Source: Miscanthus floridulus (taxonomy: Eukaryota; Streptophyta; Magnoliopsida; Poales; Poaceae). From it: DNA of 64,000 bases. Below, piece after piece: positions 1 to 12,537 of this stretch. How positions within the stretch are numbered: the first letter of the stretch is position 1; every line of letters begins with the position of its first letter. The translations under genes were made by a program, and so were the position numbers. The stretch is taken from the NCBI RefSeq assembly GCF_019320115.1, contig NC_089593.1, positions 15,280,789-15,344,788 of the forward strand. Reading direction: 5' to 3'. The notes below the pieces were generated by a model, which was given only the letters and a program-made list of their open reading frames with translations, was not told the DNA's origin and did no database searches.

Positions 1-1051
1 TGACTTTATTCCCGAGCCCAGGTGCTCAAAGTCTATAGTGGGGTTACAAACGAGAGGGAGAGAGATGGGGTGTACAAGAGGTCCGGGCGGCTCTGACCGA
101 AAGGGCCAAGAGTGACAGGAACTTCGCTATGAGCTAAGTGTTCAAGTGGGTGCTTGAGGTCCGAACCTAGTGGTTCTGTGGTTGTGGGCTACCGATCTAA
201 GAAACTCTGGCCTACTGGCATCCGTCTCCTTTCTGTTGGAGGAAGCACACCCCTTTTATAGATGAAGAGGATGACTTTACAAGTGAGAGGGAAAGGGTGT
301 GTATGCTACCGAGCCTTGCTGTCCATGCTTATCGAGCCTTGTTGCCCACACTGGCGAGTTCTAGATAATGGTGGGCGCCTACAATACTGTTGATGTCGCT
401 TTAGAATGTTAGATGCATACGGGAGGTTGTGCTATCTTTTTCAGGAATGGTGGATGTCGGTACCTACAAATACTGTTTGATGCCAAGAGGCATGTGAGGA
501 GTCTCGCTATGTTCACCCAGTACGGTAAATCCTGGTGCCCATACCGCTATCGATGTCTAGAGACACGCGGGGGGTCTTACCGTATGAGAGTTTTAGCGAC
601 CCCTACAATACTGTAGAGGGAGATGTCGACGCCTACAATACTATTTGTGTCAGGGTGGCTGCAGAGTACTATTTCGTGCAGGGTATGGTCCCTGATACAG
701 TGGTTTTGACTTGTGAGCCTTGCCTTGCCTTTCTCTGCACGTCTTCTGGTTCCTACCGAACGGGCCGTCCCCGGTTGGATGGCTCTAGTCGACTCTGAGT
801 GCGCCGGTCGGAGAAGGGCGGTGAGCAAGGTTCCTATGAGCCCTGGTCGGAGGGACACGGGGTTAGAGTCGGAAGTAGGGCTCCGGGCAGGCCTTCCGAT
901 CAGAGGCCGTCCGGAGACGGCTGGAGCCCGAATCGAGCGCTCCGGTCGGATAGGTGGGCTGAAGTAGACGACGAGCGGGCATTGCTCTTCTTGGGCCTAG
1001 CCTTGGCATAGAAATCGATCCCCGAGGGACCCTGGGTTTATGAACCCGACA
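1..1051 (-). repeat. 3' LTR of NA1 (cut by window edge)
   Basis: Position 1 corresponds to 7936 in the right LTR, so about 138 bases are missing. It ends in ...CCCGACA at 1051, as the right copy does at 9032. Relative to the right copy it lacks about 50 bases around 985-990. Confidence 0.9.
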
Positions 1052-1075
1052 GGAGCCCCCGAACCCCCGGGTGAT
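1052..1075 (-). other. Polypurine tract of NA1
   Basis: Read on the minus strand, this stretch beside the 3' LTR is G-rich (GGGGGTTCGGGGGCTCC next to TGTCGGG). It is the expected primer site for plus-strand DNA synthesis. Confidence 0.6.
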
Positions 1076-1306
1076 TCGGGTAGAATTGTTCGGGGGATTT
1101 TTGTCTTGTCGACGGGTGCGCACGAGCTCACTCGCAGGTGTAGACCCTGAGCCCTCGGATGGTTCGGGTGGAACCGTCTGGGGGGTTTTGTTTTAGCGGG
1201 TCATGTGTGCGTATTTTTAGTCTGAGACGGAACTTTGTTAACCAAGGTGGCGTTTGTGCAGCCGAGGTGTTTTTAGGCACGAAGATTGGATTGAAACAGA
1301 ACTTAC

Positions 1307-1860
1307 TGATCCTGGTGCCGATGCGCGCCATGGATCAGGCAAGGAAGTTAGCTTGGATGCGAGAGAGCTCACTGATCCTGGCGTTGATGCGCGCCGTGGG
1401 ATCGGGTGAGGGAGTTAGTTTGGACAGACCCTGGTGTCAGTGCGCGCCTTGGTAGTTAGTTCAATTAGTTTTCATGCGAGTTCAGAGTCGTGGTCCCTGG
1501 CTAGGTTTTTTTTGGAGTGCAGTTGGAAGTGAAGCTGTTACGTGAGTCAGAGTCGCGGTCCTCGGATTTTTTTGTAGCACAGTCGGAAGTGAAGTTTTTA
1601 CGCGAGTTTGGAGTCGCGGTCCCTGAATTTGTTGGAGCGCAGTCGGAAGTGAAGCTGTTACGCAAGTTCGGAGTCATGGTCCCAAGTCATAGCCGGATGT
1701 CATAGATCCTGTTGACGCGAGTTTAGAGTCATGGTCCCAAGCCGTAGCTGGATGTTGTAGATCCTGTCGACGCGAGTTCAGAGTCGCAGTCCCAAGCCAT
1801 AGCCGGATGTCATAGATCATGTCGACACGAGTTCGGAGTCGCGGTCCCAAGGTTTTGGCT
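1307..1860. repeat. Tandem repeats in NA1 3' untranslated region
   Basis: Three arrays follow one another. About 63-bp imperfect units carrying GATCCTGG and GCGCGCC occupy 1307-1455. Three 60-bp units with GTCGGAAGTGAAG start near 1521, 1581 and 1641. Three 55-bp units with TCCCAAGCCATAGC start at 1681, 1736 and 1791, with a partial fourth at 1846. Periods were read directly from motif positions. Tandem repeats between coding region and 3' LTR are a known feature of the Tat lineage. Confidence 0.8.
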
Positions 1861-3243
1861 TGTGCCCCCAAGCCCTGTCGGGCCTTCGTGGGGGTCGATG
1901 TGAGTTTGTGTGCATTACCCCATCCGGTTCCTCATAAATCGGAGGGGCTGAGTTTCGTCGCTTGTCCCGATCGCTCGGGCTCAAAGACTAGCTCGGTGAG
2001 CTCACTAATGGGTGTGATCGAGCGGAATCTGGGTCCATCATTCATGACGGGGTCGTCATAGCCCTCTTGTGGCATTCCACTACTCCTTTACCTACAACCC
2101 GGCAGATGCCTAGGTCGTTCCAGAGACCGACCCAGGTGGCCTAATGGTCTCCCCTCGATGGAGATTCTATGGGCTTGGCGAGAGGTTTAGGATCGAATAA
2201 GAAGGTTGAGATGACCTAGTTTGCCAAACCTGGTGAAGGCCGCACGGTGCTCATCTATGGTTTTCTCCCCTGGCTCTGTTGTTTGCTCATGTTGAATGAG
2301 GCAACTGCCGCTTCATGACGCAACACAGAGCATTCTGGTGCATTTCGCTGCACGTGTGATGCTTAGTTCCTGAGCCCCCAGGCGATTTAGGGTCCGAATC
2401 ATCTGGGAGGCATGGGCGTATGGAATGAGATGCGCGTATGGATGTATGAAATGATTTATAAGGAAATAGAGGGGGTTTGATAGTGTTTACCTTGATGACT
2501 AGAGTGATGGGGCTCGGAGAGCCTTAGTTGGAAATGTTCGACTGGGACCTATGCTTGTCAATCGCGGGTGAGTCCTTGTGCGAACAGTTTTTGTATTAAT
2601 GAACACATGCTCACCTTGATGGCCTGAGTGACGGGGTTTTTGAAAGCTTCGGTCAGAAATGTCCAATTGGAACCTTGACGACCTGAGTGACGGGGTTTGG
2701 AGAGCTTCAGTTGGAAATATCCGACCGGGACCCGTGCTCGTCGTTTGTGATGGAGTCAGCATGGCCTACATGGGGCGCCCCTTTGCTTCCTTACCTATCA
2801 TTTAGGTTCTTTTAGGTCTAGCCTGGGGAAGCGGGGAGCCACCCACATGCAGTGGTGCTTCGGTTCCTATGCCCATTGTGTGGTAGTGGTTGATCGTGCG
2901 GTAGTGGTGGGCCATGGACAGGCCACATCCCTTCTGATCAGGAGCCGTTCCGTCGGGCAGAGCACGTCTCATCGGTTAGGGCACATCTTATCTGCATTAA
3001 ATGGAAAAGAGAGAAATTCTCGCCCCATCGTTCTGGCTTCCCTGATCGGCGCGTCCATCCCTAACCATTGTTCCCTTTTCCTTAAGTAGGAGAAGGGAGA
3101 GGGTTTTCATTTCGTTCTTTCGCCTGTTCTTCATCTGCCGCCGCCTTCTCTCTTCCTTTTTTGCCATGAGCGTTCCTGAGAGCCATGGAGGTTTCTAGGG
3201 AAGAAAGGGGAGAGAGCGAGGGAGCAGAGAGGAGCTCACCAAA
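1861..3243. other. NA1 non-coding spacer
   Basis: No convincing gene. A degenerate duplication with GAGTGACGGGGTTTGGAGAGCTTCAG lies around 2490-2740. The stretch 3090-3240 is pyrimidine- then purine-rich and probably forms the 5' leader of the aORF. Confidence 0.5.
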
Positions 3244-5457
3244 ATGTCGGACTGGAGGTCATCCACCATGAGGGCATCGGTGCTAGAGGCTTTCGTCATG
3301 AAGGCGTTTCTGCCACCGCAGGAGGTGGCGCACTGGAGGGTCCCCGGGAAGGAGGAGTTCCCACAACCTCGTCCTGAAGTGAGGGGGCATGGGTCGCAGT
3401 CTAGAAGCGGCCCTCATCCCGTAGGTCCATTGTCGTTCGGGCCTGCCTTCAGGGTCGTGCCGCTCACCTCCTGGTATGTTTCCCTTTGTTGCTCTTTGAT
3501 CTTTTGCCGGTCGAGTCTTTTTGGAGTGTGACTCACCTGTATTTGTTGTCAGCGACCATGGGATGCCGGGGTTGAGCATTGCTCCGACCCCTGTGCAGGA
3601 GACTTGGAGGCCTACCCTACAGCATTCCCTTCCGGGGGTGGTGCCCTCCGGGGCGGCTGCTGATAAGGCGGCAGTGGCGGCGTCGGTGTTGGCGGCAATC
3701 CCGGTGCCGATGGCGGGGGTTGTGTCTAAGGTAACCCTCGCGGCTCCCTATCTCGCCGGGTGGAGGACCGCACAGCTTATCCTCGCCGTCGGTGCTGAAG
3801 GCGCCGGAGGGAAGGGCGACTGGGATGGAGTTGGGACGCCTGGTGGCGTTCCACGTGGATGAGGTGGTGGAGATCCTGTCCGATGACGAGGTGGACGTCG
3901 CGGTGGAGCCACCAGTGTCGCTGCAGGAGCTGGTGGTGTCACCGTGGGAGCTGGTGGTGTCGCCGCGGGAGCTAGCGGTGGTCCAATTGGAGGCTGGGCC
4001 CTCCGACGGTTCGCTGGAGGGTGACATAGAGTGGCCCTATCCTAAGGACCCATCGAAGGTGCAGTTCATCCTCTGGGATTCCCGGGAGCATCAGCTCTGG
4101 GACATTTTGGGGGGGGGGCAAGGGCATGCCGCGGTGTCCGAGCTCACCAAGCTATCCACGAAGCTCGAAAGCGCCCGGAAGCAGGCTCAGTTCACTCGGC
4201 AGTTGGTCGAGGGCAACTTGCAGCTCGTTGTGGAGGTGAGTTTCTGGTACTCGTCCTCAACCTTTGAATCTTTTGTCGGTTGTCTTTAGCGTGCTTGTTT
4301 TTCATAGGATATAAGGAAGATGTCGTCCCGCAAGTCTTACTTCCTCTAGGCCGAAAATGCCCGGATGGCTGAGCTCGAGCACCGGGTAGAGTCTGCTTGC
4401 CACGAGTCCCAGGGCCATGCGGACGAGGCGGCCGGGTGGAGGGGCAGCGTGCAGCGGAGTGGGCGACTGCCACCGAGCAAGGGCTCGAGGCGACGAAAGC
4501 TCACCAGGCGGAGACTGAGGCAGGGTTGCGGACATCCCTGGCGAACACCGAGGTGGCGCTTCAAGAGGCCTTGGTGGCCCTTGAGCCAGAGCGGAGTGCT
4601 CTGGCGTCGGAGCTGGCCACCCTGGAGTCAGCAAGGAAGGCCCTAGAGGTGGAGCAGAGGGCCTGGTCAGAGGCGGACCAGGAGGTGCTTGTGCTCCGAG
4701 GCCGGGTGATGGGGACAGAGGCGGCGAATTCTCCACCCTTGAGAACTCTCATGTTGGTACGTCCCCTTTCTTTTTTTGTTGCGTTGGTTTCTTTCTTCAG
4801 CCTATTCCTGAGCTTGTCGTCCCTCCTTCAGAGCTGGATGGAAAGGTGAAGACGCTGGAGCAGGACCTGGAGACGACCAAGGCGACCCACAGCCGGAATG
4901 CGGAGGAGCTGGCCAAGTCCCATGAAGCGCGACGTGCTCTTGAGGGGGACCTCGACTAGATCCGCAATGTTGCCCAGCTCGTCATCTCGGAAGTCTTCAG
5001 GTCAGTGCCAAGCACTAGCGCGCCTGCTATCCAGCTAGCGGAGATCCCGGACGTGGTCAAGGACCTTGTCAGGAGTGGGCTGTTTTACGGGGCATCGAGG
5101 GTGCTGACCTCAGTGGTGACGTACCACCCAAATCTAGACTTCGCCACTATCTGCGGCGGGTATGCTGAAGGCCTGAGCATAGAGGACATCCAGTCAATCA
5201 GGGAGAGCTTGCTGCCGCACGCGTGGTCGGTGTCGGAGCAAGTCTCCGCCGAGTGGGTGATGGATGTTCACCATGAAGACATGTCCTGAAGCATGCGTGG
5301 GGAGGATGCCTCCAAGCCTATAGATAGCACGGAGCCTGGTTCGGGGAGGAACATTGCCTCGGCCCCGATCGAGCCGAACGTCGTGCTGCCGGGGAGTGAG
5401 CAGCCTACGCCTTCGTCGGTCGCGCCGTCAGCAGATGCCACCGGGCCGGTTTCATAG
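3244..5457 (+). pseudogene. NA1 antisense ORF (aORF), coiled-coil protein
   Basis: The gene is convergent to gag. The start was chosen at MSDWRSS (3244), which follows a purine-rich leader. Three introns with GT-AG ends fit the reading frame: 3474-3552, 4236-4307 and 4757-4831. The exons encode a short N-terminus, an acidic middle (VVEILSDDEVDV), heptad-rich stretches around 4340-4950 (ELEHRVE, LEQDLET) and a C-terminal region near 5005-5280 (SGLFYGASRVLTSVV) that resembles the TAT2 aORF C-terminus. The N-terminal PF04195-type core seen in TAT1 and TAT2 is not visible and was probably deleted. In-frame TAG codons near 4349 and 4957 break it. Function is unknown. Such ORFs are annotated in grasses as putative gypsy-type transposon proteins. 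Confidence 0.65.
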
Positions 5458-6097
5458 CTTACATTATATAAGTAGTTAGTAAGCATAAAAAATTTAAATT
5501 TGTGGGGGAGCCCCTATGTAAAATGTTCATGTGTGTTTTAATGAGTGCAATCGGTTTTTGTTTTTGTGATGGAGTTGCTCCGTTCGGGGAAGCTTGTTCA
5601 TTTTCGTTCCTTAGTTTTCCCTTAGCATAATTTTGTTTTTTATTTCTTTCTTTCTCGTACTTGCCCGTTTGTTCCGTAGGCTGCAACTTTGTGAGCCCGG
5701 GGCATGGCCCGCGAGGCTCGGCCAGTCATAACCGTAGGAAAAGGCGGGGTGCGATCAGCCAGAATGTTTTTAAAGCAAAGCTACGTAAGGTAAATCAAAG
5801 GGACGAACTGCCCTTTTGTTCGGGTAGGAAGGAGTTTCTCCATATGAAAGTAAAAGAGTACTTTAAACTAAAAACAAAATAGAGGGGTAGTAGAGCCCCC
5901 TAGTGGAGCCCCCCGAGCGCCCCGAGCCAAAAAGTGTTCGGGTCGGGGTGCTCTTATAGGAGCGTTCACTAGGTAAACAATGGTAAGGCTGAAACTTAGG
6001 AAAAGAAAGAACGACATAGCTGTTCCAAGGTGCTCGGAGAGAGCGTCATCATCGTTGTCCTTCAGTCGGTAGGTGTCTGGTCAGATCACTTCATCCT
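5458..6097. other. Spacer between NA1 aORF and gag 3' ends
   Basis: AT-rich 3' flank of the aORF followed by the region downstream of gag. In autonomous relatives pol would lie after gag; here nothing resembling pol is present. NA2 has the matching spacer at 15709-16326. Confidence 0.6.
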
Positions 6098-7742
6098 TCA
6101 GTCGTCTGGATCCTTGCCCGCTGCGCCCCCCTTCTTCGGTTGCTGCTTCCTCGCCTTTTTCTTCCTTTGGCCTGCCACTTTACCCCAGCAGGCGCTTGAG
6201 GATCTAGCAGTCCTTATAGAGGTGTTTGACGGGGTAGTCATGGTTGGTGCAAGGGCTCTCCATGAGCTCGTGGAAGTGGCCCGGAGTGTCTTGCTGGGGC
6301 TGAGTGCCCGCGTGATCGGCCGCGGCGACCGATGCGAAGTTGGCCGGTTGGCAGTGATCCTTTCTGTTCTTTTTCCCCTCTACGTGGAGGGGGCCTCGTC
6401 TTGATCCTAGTGCTTGGCCTTGCCTTTGCCACGGCCTCTGTTGAAGCGCGGTGGGAATGGTGCTTGCTGGAGGTGTTGGACAAAGGGCCGTGGTCCTAGG
6501 CTGTCAGGGCTGGGACTTCGGTTGATGCTACGCGTATCTTGGTTCGGCCCGAGCCGCGCGTGGATAGGTGGTCGGCATGGAGCAGTCGTCAAGTCGAGGT
6601 GAGGTGCCGCTACAGCTGCCTGTGCCGCACTCTGTGGTTGTTGCGGTGATAGGGTGTAGTGCCCCATCTGTTGTGTCCCTGTTCCCTAGACGGGGAGTGA
6701 GGTCACGAGTCGGCGTCGTGATATGGAGCACTCCGCTTATTGAACGGCGGTGGTCTCCAGCAGTGCCCGGAGGTTCTGGTGGATTGCGCGTTCGTGAGGG
6801 TCGTTCGGCTCGGATAGGTCGCGGAGGAGCATTATCGCGACGGCAATGTTCTGGCTAGCCCAAGCGTACTGCGGGGGATCGGTCCCCCTAACCAGGATGT
6901 TGCGCTGGACCTGGCGGGCGTGACCCCGAGTGCTGCTCGCCGGTCTATGCGCGTGGGGCGCAGTGTGGTGCGCCAAGCGCGCTGGTGCGGTCGGTGGCTG
7001 ATGCAGCCACCATTGTCGTAGTTCATCCTCGTGCTCAAGTGTGAGCTCAGGGGTCTCCGTGTGAGGGCCTAGAGGGGCGTGTGTCCGAAAGGACTCCGTT
7101 ACCCTTGGTGGCTGTTCTAGAGCATCCACCACGACGTACCCTTAGGACGTACGATGGCTAGGCACCATGTCGCCGATGCTGGAGCGTCACTCCCAATGTC
7201 GTCATCCATGATGTCAAGGAAGCAGGTGGGAGCATAGCTCGCCATCCCCACGAACTCAGATGTGAGAGGGTGCGGCGCCAGCACCTTTTGGAGTCCCTAG
7301 GCGTATGCGTCCACGAAGGACGAGAGGTCATAGGGGAACCGGTCGTACGGCGGTTGCATTAGGGATAACGGGGTTCCGCCAGGTATTTGGCGGAGGATAG
7401 AACGTAGTAAGTGAATAACAGCATGTATATTACTCACAGCGGGGTTTGAGTAGAGAGTTTGCTCGGAATGAAGCGCGGATGCCGCGCGTCAAAGTCGCGC
7501 GTCCCAGAGTCGATGGAGGACTTCTCTGCGACAAGTGCCGGGTCGCGAGTCTCCTCGCGGAGGTGGAGTGCACCGAGTCGGTCGGTGACAAAGTCCAGGC
7601 TTCTGAAGGGGAAGGCCTAGGATGGCTCGAAGACGGGTGGAACCCACATCTCGACGGGCGAGAGTGCGGGGAACTCCAATGAGCCAAAGCGAGTCGTATC
7701 TCTTGAGCCCGCCACGGTGGGGGTGGCGGAAGAATGGGCCAT
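6098..7742 (-). pseudogene. NA1 gag remnant
   Basis: The probable start is the ATG at 7742 (MAHSSATPTVAG), 56 bases inside the PBS. The reading opens with a segment containing GSLEFPALSPVEMWVPPVFEPS-like sequence, then a TAG, a possible short intron beginning GTGAGT near 7437, a central segment (MVDALEQPPRV, 7132-6737) and a basic C-terminus ending GKDPDD and TGA at 6098. Compared with NA2, about 600 bases are missing near 6440: the conserved retrotransposon gag core (around FIGNFQGTYVR in the family) is gone, and the flanks are joined at PFPPRFNRGRGKGKAK. The NA1 product could not build a normal capsid. Confidence 0.65.
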
Positions 7743-7780
7743 CCGATGACCAAAAAAGTGTTGAACGTACAGCGTCTTCC

Positions 7781-7797
7781 CCACGGACGGTGCCAAC
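7781..7797 (-). other. Primer binding site of NA1
   Basis: Directly inside the 5' LTR, the minus strand reads TTGGCACCGTCCGTGGGG. It has the TGG start typical of a site complementary to a tRNA 3' end. I do not assign the tRNA with certainty; Tat elements often use tRNA-Arg. Confidence 0.65.
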
Positions 7798-9032
7798 TGT
7801 CGGTGCAAAAAGTGACCAACTAGTGAATATTTATAGTTTTTCTATACGTTGTGATCGGAGGTGGCCTAGCACTCAATGACACAGGATTTATACTGGTTCG
7901 GGCAACGTGCCCTACGTCCAGTCAGGGTCGGTCGGTGACTTTATTCCCGAGCCTAGGTGCTCTAAGTCTGTAGTGGGGTTACAAACAAAAGGGAGAGAGA
8001 TGGAGTGTACAAGAGGTTCGGTCAGCTCTGACCAGAAGGGTCGAGAGTGACAGGAACTTCGCTATGAGCTAAGTGTTCAAGTGGGTGCTTGAGGTCCGAA
8101 CCTGGTGGTTCTGTGGTTGTGGGCTACCGATCTAAGGAACTCTGGCCTACTGGCATCCGTCTCCTTTCTATTGGAGGAAGCGCACCCCTTTTATAGATGA
8201 ACGGGACGGCTTTACAAGTGAGAGGGAAAGGGTGTGTATGTTACTGAGCCTTGCTGTCCACGCTTACCGAGCCTTGTTGCCCACACCAGCGTGTTCCAGA
8301 CAATGGTGGACGCCTACAATACTGTTGATGTCGCTGTAGAATGGCAGATGCATACGGGAGGTTGTGTTGCCTTTTTCAGGAACGGTGGACGTCGGTACCT
8401 GCAAATACTGTTTGATGCATAGAGGCATGTGAGGAGTCTCGCTATGTTCACCTGGTACGGTAAATCCTAGTGCCCATACCGCTATCAATGTCTAGAGACA
8501 CGCGGGGGGTCTTACCGTATGGGAGTTTAAGTGGCCCCTGCAATACTGTAGAGGGAGACGTCGGCGCCTACAATGCTGTTTGTGTCACGGTGGCTGCAGA
8601 GTACTATTTCATGCAGGGTATGGTCCCTGATATAGTGGTTTTGACTTGTGAGCCTTGCCTTGCCTTTCTCCACAAGTCTTCTGGTTCCTACCGAATGGGG
8701 CGTCCCCGGTCGGATGGCTCCAGTCGGCTCTGACTGCGCCAGTCGGAGAAGGGCGGTGAGCAGGGTTCCTACGAGCCCTGGTCGGAGGGACATGGGGTTG
8801 GAGTCGGAAGTAGGGCTCGGGGTAGGCCTTCCAATCGGAGGCTATCCAGAGACGACTGGAGCCCGAATCGAGCGCTCCGGTCGGATAGGTGGGCTGAAGT
8901 AGCCGACGAGCAGGCGTTGCTCTTCTTGGGGTCGGTTGCTGGACCACCCCTTTGCCCTATTTTTTAGACTCTTGGGCCAAGCCTTGGCGCAGAAGTTGGT
9001 CCCCAAGGGACCCCGGGTTTATGAACCCGACA
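7798..9032 (-). repeat. 5' LTR of NA1
   Basis: It runs from TGTCGGTG (7798) to CCCGACA (9032), 1235 bp, with TG...CA ends. It shares a block near 7880-7925 (TTTATACTGGTTCGGGCAA) with the TAT2 LTR, showing that the families are related. Confidence 0.9.
8188..8195 (-). promoter_or_regulatory. TATA box in NA1 5' LTR
   Basis: TATAAAAG on the minus strand, preserved at the matching place in NA2 (19027-19034), in the NA1 3' LTR and as a similar motif in the TAT2 LTR. Likely core promoter of the element. Confidence 0.5.
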
Positions 9033-9035
9033 TGA

Positions 9036-9738
9036 ACCTACTAAGGATGAACTATTTGACATGCTAGAAGATGCTAAAGAACACTTTAACATCAAGAGAA
9101 GGGAATGCAAAAGCTTACGTAAGGAACTAAAAGCCCTTAAGCAAGTCTTTGATGAGCTCAATGCTTCTCATGAGAGGCTAGAGGAAGCCCATGAGATGCA
9201 AAAGCTTGCGTAAGGAACTAACCCTTCTTGTAGTACTTCTACTTCCACCTCTTCTAGCAGTGATGGTTTCACTTGTGATACCTCACTAATGGTTGAGAAT
9301 GAGAACCTCAAGAACGAGGTCAATAAGCTCACTCACACCTTGGCTAAGGCCTATGGTGGTGAGGATCGCTTGCTTATGTGCTTGGGTAGCCAAAGAGCTT
9401 CTCTCTACAAAGAAGGATTGGGCTATACCCCCAAGAAAGGTAAGGCGACCTTTGCTCCTCACAAGACAAGTTTTGTGAAGAACAATGGTCAGTTTTGCAC
9501 TAGTTGTAAGCAAGTTGGTCATAAAGAGCATGAATGCACAAACAAGAGAAAAAACGCTAATGTATCCTCCATTAAGCTTGATTTGTTTTATATGCTTACC
9601 AAGGGTGCAAATGGTGTAAAGGCTAAGTTCATTGGTAAACCATGGATGGGCTCAAAGAAGAAAGCCATTTGGGTGCCAAAGACCTTGGTCACTAACCTTC
9701 AAGGACCCAAGCAAGTTTGGGTACCTAAAAAGAATTAA
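9036..9738 (+). pseudogene. Copia gag, C-terminal part
   Basis: The reading starts within gag (LYDMLEDAKEHF-like region), has a frame break near 9212 and then runs from 9289 to 9738. A CCHC zinc knuckle CTSCKQVGHKEHEC, spacing C-X2-C-X4-H-X4-C, lies near 9497-9540 and would bind RNA during packaging. The N-terminal capsid region is missing with the 5' end of the element. Confidence 0.75.
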
Positions 9739-9745
9739 TCTTCTT

Positions 9746-11545
9746 TTGTAGGTCAATTACAAAGCTGAAGGAAGGCATTGGGTTCTTGATAGTGGGTGCA
9801 CTCAACACATGACCGATGATGCAAGAATGTTCAACTCAATCAATACCAATGACAATGATGGTTATGATAGTATTACATTTGGTGATAATGGCAAAGGCAA
9901 GGTCAAAGGGCTTGGTAAGATTGCAATATCCAATGACATGAGCATATCCAATGTGTTGCTAGTAGAGAGCTTGAACTTCAACTTGCTATCCGTGGCTCAA
10001 TTGTGTGATCTTGGATTCAAATGCATATTTGGGGTAGATGATGTAGAGATCATAAGTGTAGATGGCTCTAATTTGATCTTCAAAGGCTTTAGATATGAGA
10101 ATCTATACTTGGTTGATTTCAATGCTAGTGAAGCTAAATTGTCTACATGCTTGTTCACTAAGTCTAGCATGGGTTGGTTATAGCATAGAAGGCTTGGTCA
10201 TGTTGGAATGAAACAATTGAATAGATTGGTTAAGCATGACTTGGTTAGAGGCTTGAAAGATGTTGTGTTTGAAAAGGATAAGCTTTGTAGCTCTTGTCAA
10301 GCCAGCAAACAAGTTGAAAACACCCATCCTAAGAAAAGCATGATGAGCACTAGTAAAGCTTTTGAGTTATTGCACATGGATTTATTTGGGCCAACTCAAT
10401 ACACTAGCATTGGTGGTAACACATATGGCTTTGTGATAGTGGATAATTATACTAGATACACTTGGGTATTCTTTCTAGTGGACAAAAGTGATATGTTTGC
10501 AACTTTCAAATTATTTGTCAAGGGCATTCACAATGAGTTTGAAACAACCATCAAGAGAGTTAGAAGTGACAATGGTAGTGAGTTCAAGAACACTAGAATT
10601 GATGAGTTGTGTGATGAATTTGGAATTAGACATCAATTCTCGACCAAGTACACTCCACAATCAAATGGCTTTTTTGAGAGGAAGAATAGAACACTCATTG
10701 ATATGGCAAGGTCTATGCTTAGTGAGTACAATGTGAGTCAATCTTTTTTGGCTGAAGCTATCAACATGGCTTGCTATTGTAGCAACCACCTCTATTGTCA
10801 CCCATTGAAAGAGAAGACACCATATGAACTCTTGAATGGTGGAAAGCCCAATATTGCATATTTTTGGATCTTTGGTTGCAAATGCTATATCTTGAAGAAA
10901 GGCACTAGATTGGGCAAGTTTGACAAAAAATGTGATGAAGGATTCCTACTTGGTTATTCCACTACAAACAAAGGATATAGAGTTTGGAATTTGGATAGTG
11001 GTACTCTTGAGGAAGTTCATGATGTTGAATTTGATGAAACCAAGGGTTCACAAGTAGAGAATGAGAACTTGAAAGATGTTAGAGGCATTCAACTTTCAAA
11101 TGCCATGAAGAACATGGATATTGGTAAATTGAGGCCTAGGCAAGAGAATGATGATGAAGATGAACAAGTGGAAGTGCTCTCTAACTCAAATGTGCAAGAT
11201 GATACAAATCAAGCTAGTACAAATGGCTCTCATGACAATGAACAAGATCAAGTGGCTAGTACATCATCTCAACCTTTTGATCAAGCAAGTGCAAGCAATC
11301 AAGTTCCAATCTTCCAACCAACCAATATTGCAAGGGATCATACATTGGACACTATCATTGGTGATATTTCAAGAGGTGTGCAAACTAGATCAAGATTGGC
11401 TTCATTTTGTGAGCATTTCTCATTTGTGTCATCCATTGAACCAAAGAAGATAGATGAAGCATTGAAGGATGTTGATTGGGTGAATGCTATGCATGAAGAA
11501 TTAAATAACTTCACAAGAAATCAAGTATGAGAATTAGTAGAGAGA
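9746..11545 (+). pseudogene. Copia pol: protease and integrase
   Basis: The aspartic protease motif WVLDSGCTQHM lies near 9778-9815. The integrase zinc-binding region begins at HRRLGH just after an in-frame TAG (10181-10183), with CSSCQA near 10290. The catalytic core has D in HMDLFGP (about 10377), D in RSDNGSEF (about 10568) and E in NGFFERKNR (about 10675). An acidic, Ser/Asn/Gln-rich stretch (11130-11330) follows as the variable integrase C-terminus. A TGA at 11528-11530 interrupts the frame before RT. It would cleave the polyprotein and insert the cDNA, but it is dead as it stands. Confidence 0.85.
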
Positions 11546-12537
11546 CCAAAGGGACACAATGTGATTGGAACCAAATGGGTCTTTAGAAACAAGCAAGATC
11601 AAGATGGGATAGTGGTAAGGAACAAAGCAAGATTGGTAGCACAAGGCTATACACAAATTGAAGGTCTTGACTTTGGAGAAACATATGCCCCAGTTGCTAG
11701 ATTGGAAGCTATTAGAATCTTGCTAGCCTATGCTTATGCCCACAATATCAAGCTCTATCAAATGGATGTAAAGAGTGCATTTCTCAATGGTTACATTAAT
11801 GAAGAAGTATATGTTGAGCAACCTCCCGGTTTTGAAGATGACAAGAAGCCCAACCATGTGTACAAGTTGAAGAAGGCATTGTATGGCTTGAAGCAAGCAC
11901 CTAGAGCATGGTATGAGAGATTGAGGGATTTCTACTCTCTAAAAAGTTCATGATGGACAAGGTTGACACCACTCTTTTCATCAAGAAGATTGGAAAAGAT
12001 TTATTTATATTGCAAATCGATGTTGATGACATCATATTTGGATCAACCAATCAAGACTTTTGTGATGAGTTTGGAAAGATGATGGCAAATAAGTTTGAGA
12101 TGTCCATGATTGGAGAGTTAAGTTACTTCCTTGGTCTTCAAATTAAGCAATTGAAGAATGGTACATTTGTAAGTCAAGGCAAGTATATCAAGGACATGAT
12201 CAAGAAGTTTGGCATGAGTGATAGCAAAGTCATTAGTACACCAATGGGAACAAATAGCAACTTGGATAGTGATGCAAGTGGAAATATGGTGGATCAAAAA
12301 TTGTATCGGTCTATGATTGAAAGCCTACTCTATGTGACCGCATCAAGACCGGATGTCATATTTAGTGTATGCATGTGTGCAAGATTTCAAGCCTCACCAA
12401 GAGAAAGTCATTTGAAGGCTACAAAGAGAATATTGAGGTACTTGAAGCATACACAAAATGTTGGTTTGTGGTACCCCAAAGGAGCAAAGTTTGAGCTAGT
12501 TGGTTACTCCAACTCGGATTATGTGATGCAAGGTTGA
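11546..12537 (+). pseudogene. Copia pol: reverse transcriptase
   Basis: Copia RT motifs are clear: [28 protein letters not shown] and [14 protein letters not shown]. The frame shifts near 11940, and the next block starts at DKVDTTLF. The catalytic motif, normally YVDD, reads DVDD (QIDVDDIIFG, near 12015), so the Tyr is replaced by Asp. Later motifs SYFLGLQI and YRSMIESLLYVTASRPD are present. A second frame break occurs at about 12530. Confidence 0.85.

Larger units (their letters stand above)
1..9032 (-). mobile_element. NA1: non-autonomous Tat-like Ty3/gypsy element
   Basis: The element is bounded by two LTRs of one family: the left (3') LTR ends at 1051 and the right (5') LTR spans 7798-9032. 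A PBS lies just left of the right LTR and a purine tract (minus strand) just right of the left LTR, so the element reads on the minus strand. The 6.7-kb interior holds a gag remnant (minus, 7742-6098) and a spliced antisense ORF (plus, 3244-5457). I find no protease, RT, RNase H or integrase motif in any frame. The first 300 bp of the LTRs differ at roughly 20 sites by hand, so the insertion is older than TAT1. The sequence after 9032 is copia gag, so NA1 probably inserted into the copia element. The left target-site duplication lies outside the window. Confidence 0.8.
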